From UBA8337 sp965657665 (lineage in GTDB: Bacteria > Pseudomonadota > Alphaproteobacteria > RS24), in the NCBI GenBank assembly GCA_965657665.1, contig CBFHPF010000071.1, positions 1 to 7,535 on the forward strand: a stretch of 7,535 bases of DNA, given 5' to 3'. Positions within the stretch are counted from its first letter, which is position 1. Each line of letters opens with the position of its first letter. The notes beneath the pieces are model-generated. The model did no database searches. It was not told the origin of the DNA and saw nothing but the letters and a program-made list of their open reading frames with translations. Below, one piece after another: positions 4,560-7,535 of this stretch. Both the position numbers and the translations under genes were made by a program.

Positions 4560-7535
4560 TTACTCAGCCGGTGTGTTGCGCCGTGCCATCGCCGCGCGCA
4601 GTGCACCAATGCCCGGCATCACTGAGAAACGTTGCCGCATTGTATCGGGCAGGGTCAGCAGAACCGGCACCAAAATAAGCGTCAGTAAGGTTGAAAAGCC
4701 AAGGCCGAAAATAATCGCGGTTGATAGCTGCACCCACCAGGCGGCTGTCGGCTCGCCCATTTGCACCGTGCGATTGGCGACATCAACAGAGGCCTGAATG
4801 GCCATCGGAAACAGGCCAATCATTGTCGTAATGGTAGTCAGCAAAATCGGCCGCAAACGTTGACCGGCTGCTTTCAAAACCACATCGACCTTGTCCAATC
4901 CGGTTTCCAGCAAGCGCTGATAAGTATCAATCAACACAATCGAATTATTGACCACAATACCGGCCAGCGCGACCACGCCCGTGCCGCTCATAATCACCGA
5001 GAAGGTTTGACCGGTCAGGGTCATACCCAGCAGCACACCAATCGTCGATAAGACAACTGTCGAGAGCGTCAGCAGCGTGCAGTACAGGCTGTTAAACTGC
5101 ATCAGCAGAATAATGAACATCAGCATGAGCGACGCAATCATCGCCTTGCCGAGGAAGGCCGCCGCTGCGTCAGCTTCTTCATTGGCACCGCGCAAGCGAA
5201 CGCTTACGCCGCCCGGCAGTTCTTGGGTGGAAAGCCATTGCAAAAAGTCATTTTCCAACTCAGTAGCCAGAAACTCTTGTCCGGTTTCCGGATTAATGGT
5301 CATGGCTGCTTTGACTTCGATAATCCGTTTTCCGTCTACACGTGAAATGGTGTCGCGCTTTTTAACCGGCTCGCGGGTTACGAAATTGGCCAGCGGCACA
5401 TTGCCTGACGGGGTCAGCACACGCAATTGGTCAAGTTGGTCGAATGAGCGCGCATCGTTTGGATAGCGGGCGCGAATTTCAATCTCATCATCGCTGTCAT
5501 CAGGGCGATAATGGCCAACCAAAATACCGTTGGTTACCAGCTGCACCACATTGCCAATGGTCAGAATATCGGCTTGAAAACGTCCGGCGGCTTCGCGGTC
5601 AACGCTCAAATTCCATTCAATACCGGGCAGGGGCAGCGTGTCTTGAATTTCGGTATACATGTCATCGCGACCGCGCAAATAATTTTTGATGCGGTTTGCC
5701 GTCATAGTCAGGGCCGTCAAATCCTGCCCGCTAATCTCAACTTCAATGCCTTTACCTTGCGGCGGGCCTTGCTCACGCTCTTTTACCTCGACTTCAATAC
5801 CGCCAAGGCTTCGGCTGCGCTCGGTGATATCTTTCATGATTTGCGTCGCAGGTGGGCGCGTCGTGAAATGGGTAAATTCAATGCGTATCATGCCAATCAT
5901 GTCAGGCGGTAATTCGCCATCGCCCATGCTGCGGCCGCCGCCGCCGCCCAAATTCGGGCCAGCTTGCGTAAATGCGGACTTAATGCCCGGCGTTTGCAGC
6001 ACGATATTTTCAACCAGCTTGGTGGCGCGGTCGGCTTCTTCAACCGAGATATTGCCACGCCCTTTGACAATTACATTTGCCTGATACGGCTCAATACTGG
6101 CGGAAAACTCTACACCCGCTCCAAACTTGCCATAGGCAATAACGACAGCGACCAAAATGGCAACAGCCACGCCGACAGTCGCCAGAGGCCAGTTAATGCA
6201 CATTTTCAAAAAGCGCAAATAGCGACCGGTCGCTCCAGTGATGGATGTCACATAAAGCTTATTATCGCCGGCGAGACTGGTCAGCGTTTCATCGCCCACT
6301 TGTTCTGATTTGCCGATTAAGCCGCCGACAACCGGCAAGAAAACCATCGCTGTCACCAACGAGGCCGACAGCAGGATAATGACGGTTATCGGCAGATAAG
6401 ACATGAACTTGCCGCTCACGCCCGGCCAAAACAGCATCGGGCCAAACGCTGCCAGCGTGGTGCCGGTAGACGATAAAATCGGCAAAAACATACGCGACGA
6501 AGCCAGCGCATAGGCTTCACGGCGGTCTAACCCCTCAGCCATTTTACGGTCGGCATACTCAACCACCACAATGGCGCCATCCACCAGAATACCGACAGAC
6601 AGAATAAAGCCGAACATAATCATCATGTTCAGCGTCATGCCCATTAAATCAACAATCAAAAAGCCGAACAGAAAAGAGGTCGGAATAGACAAGCCAACCA
6701 GCAGGGCAGAGCGAAGCCCCAGCGCGGCAATAACCAAAATCATCACCAGCATAATGGCGTTGGAAATGGAAATTTCCAGCGAACCCAGCATCTCAAAAAT
6801 AAAGCTGGAAATATCAGATGAGAAATCGACCTCGATATTTTCCGGCCAATCTTGGGTGAAAGCAGTGGCCACTTTGCGCACTTCGGCTGTGGTGTCGACA
6901 ATGTTTGAGCCAAGCCGTTTGGTCACTTCAATCGAAATGGTCGGTTCGCCATTAAAGCGCGCCGTGACCTCTTGGTCTTTAAAGCTGCGGCGAATATCAG
7001 CGACATCGCTGAGCCGAACAACCGCATCGCCTTGCGACTTGATAGGCAGTTGATAAACATCGGTCGCATCTTCAATCAGCCCGGGCACGCTAAGCGCAAA
7101 ACGCCCGCCATCGCTTTCAATGCTGCCGGCAGGCACAAGCTGATTATTGCGGGTCAGCGTATTGTAAAGCTCGCTGGCCGTGATGTTGTAATTTTCCATT
7201 GCCCGCGGGTCGATAATCACTTCCAGCACTTCTTCACGGTGGCCGATAAGCTTGGCCTCCAGCACGGCGGGCATGCCGGTAATTTCTTCTTTCAACTTCT
7301 TCGCATGGGTGTATAGCTCGCGCTCAGAGCCTGTGCTGGTGAGGTTGACCATAATAACCGGAAACAAACCGGCATTGAATTCTTGGATGTTAGGCTCTTC
7401 CGCGTCGTCGGGAAGTTCAGCCCGCACTTGATCCATCTTCTCGCGCACATCAAGCATGGCCTGGTCTTTGTCAAAGCTGACATCAAATTCCAGAATAACC
7501 GCGCCGATATTTTGCCCGCCCATGGACCGCATTTC
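4560..7535 (-). CDS. RND-family efflux permease (AcrB/HAE-like), N-terminus cut by window edge
   Basis: This inner-membrane pump subunit should export substrates using the proton gradient, normally as a trimer with a periplasmic adaptor and an outer-membrane channel. The 990 residues visible from the Met at 7530-7532 are not the true start: the codon before it (7533-7535) is Glu in the same frame, and AcrB-like proteins have roughly 80 more N-terminal residues, including the first membrane helix. Counting from that Met, helices TM2-TM6 lie at about 246-403, TM7 at 447-467 and TM8-TM12 at about 796-959. The large periplasmic loops lie before TM2 and between TM7 and TM8. TM4 holds 'GILVDGAIVVVEYADR' (314-329), TM10 holds 'GIVVNNSIVLID' (858-869), and 'QRLRPILLTT' (891-900) begins TM11. 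Compared with E. coli AcrB, D407, R971 and T978 are kept (D318, R892, T899), but D408 and K940 are replaced by G319 and N862. A five-glycine loop occurs at 529-533. No adaptor gene is in view, and the substrate cannot be inferred. The gene converges on pssA. Confidence 0.93.
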   Translation of the reverse strand, partial: EMRSMGGQNIGAVILEFDVSFDKDQAMLDVREKMDQVRAELPDDAEEPNIQEFNAGLFPVIMVNLTSTGSERELYTHAKKLKEEITGMPAVLEAKLIGHREEVLEVIIDPRAMENYNITASELYNTLTRNNQLVPAGSIESDGGRFALSVPGLIEDATDVYQLPIKSQGDAVVRLSDVADIRRSFKDQEVTARFNGEPTISIEVTKRLGSNIVDTTAEVRKVATAFTQDWPENIEVDFSSDISSFIFEMLGSLEISISNAIMLVMILVIAALGLRSALLVGLSIPTSFLFGFLIVDLMGMTLNMMIMFGFILSVGILVDGAIVVVEYADRKMAEGLDRREAYALASSRMFLPILSSTGTTLAAFGPMLFWPGVSGKFMSYLPITVIILLSASLVTAMVFLPVVGGLIGKSEQVGDETLTSLAGDNKLYVTSITGATGRYLRFLKMCINWPLATVGVAVAILVAVVIAYGKFGAGVEFSASIEPYQANVIVKGRGNISVEEADRATKLVENIVLQTPGIKSAFTQAGPNLGGGGGRSMGDGELPPDMIGMIRIEFTHFTTRPPATQIMKDITERSRSLGGIEVEVKEREQGPPQGKGIEVEISGQDLTALTMTANRIKNYLRGRDDMYTEIQDTLPLPGIEWNLSVDREAAGRFQADILTIGNVVQLVTNGILVGHYRPDDSDDEIEIRARYPNDARSFDQLDQLRVLTPSGNVPLANFVTREPVKKRDTISRVDGKRIIEVKAAMTINPETGQEFLATELENDFLQWLSTQELPGGVSVRLRGANEEADAAAAFLGKAMIASLMLMFIILLMQFNSLYCTLLTLSTVVLSTIGVLLGMTLTGQTFSVIMSGTGVVALAGIVVNNSIVLIDTYQRLLETGLDKVDVVLKAAGQRLRPILLTTITTMIGLFPMAIQASVDVANRTVQMGEPTAAWWVQLSTAIIFGLGFSTLLTLILVPVLLTLPDTMRQRFSVMPGIGALRAAMARRNTPAE
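5934..5948 (-). repeat. Five-copy GGC codon run in the RND pump gene
   Basis: Five identical GGC codons encode Gly529-Gly533 within 'GPNLGGGGGRSMGDGELP' (525-542), in the second large periplasmic domain after TM7. Using the same glycine codon five times makes a short GC-rich trinucleotide repeat that could slip in 3-nt steps without breaking the frame. Confidence 0.85.

Noticed and set aside
4550..4562. Small inverted repeat TAAGC-CGC-GCTTA between pssA and the RND gene, a possible bidirectional terminator.
   Set aside because: The stem is only 5 bp, there is no T-tract on either side, and it overlaps the RND stop codon; it is too weak to call as an intrinsic terminator.
6571..7053. 160-residue plus-strand open frame opposite the RND gene.
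   Set aside because: The minus-strand reading contains the conserved RND helices and loops over the same bases, so this is a shadow.
1..7535. Search by eye for a novel system: defence genes, retron-like or other structured RNAs, mobile elements, CRISPR-like spaced repeats.
   Set aside because: Nearly every base is inside five well-known housekeeping or transport genes; spacers are 43 nt or shorter and no spaced repeats or integrase/transposase motifs are visible.

Overview
The window looks like ordinary chromosomal DNA of an alphaproteobacterium with medium GC. The evidence is the family type of the genes: a glutamyl-tRNA synthetase with an 'LSKRLGS' signature, a short phosphatidylserine decarboxylase with an 'RFGSR' self-cleavage site, a directly following PssA of the CDP-alcohol phosphatidyltransferase type, and an RND pump with 'VDGAIVVVEYAD' in its fourth membrane helix. 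This placement comes from remembered family patterns, not from a search. Coding density is very high. I see no tRNA, rRNA, insertion sequence, CRISPR array, phage gene or other sign of recent transfer.

Layout. Positions 1-43 are a short leader, possibly holding the last codons of an upstream gene. Four genes then run on the plus strand in a tight cluster: gltX (44-1390), cimA (1387-2997, overlapping gltX by 4 nt), psd (3007-3699, after a 9-nt gap) and pssA (3712-4530, after a 12-nt gap). A 29-nt spacer follows. The minus strand then carries a large RND-family inner-membrane efflux permease (4560 to beyond 7535), convergent with the cluster; its N-terminal codons lie outside the window. No stretch over 300 bases lacks a gene.

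How the genes work together. psd and pssA are consecutive steps in making phosphatidylethanolamine: PssA makes phosphatidylserine from CDP-diacylglycerol and L-serine, and Psd decarboxylates it. cimA encodes citramalate synthase, the entry step of the threonine-independent route to 2-oxobutyrate and isoleucine. gltX charges tRNA with glutamate. The four are probably co-transcribed as a housekeeping operon, although translation, amino-acid synthesis and lipid synthesis have no obvious direct link. The RND gene is a separate unit.

I did not find a convincing undescribed system. The points most worth checking are the changed proton-relay positions in the RND pump, the four-residue-periodic lysine tail on PssA (with a 12-nt tandem duplication in the DNA), and the gltX-cimA-psd-pssA linkage.
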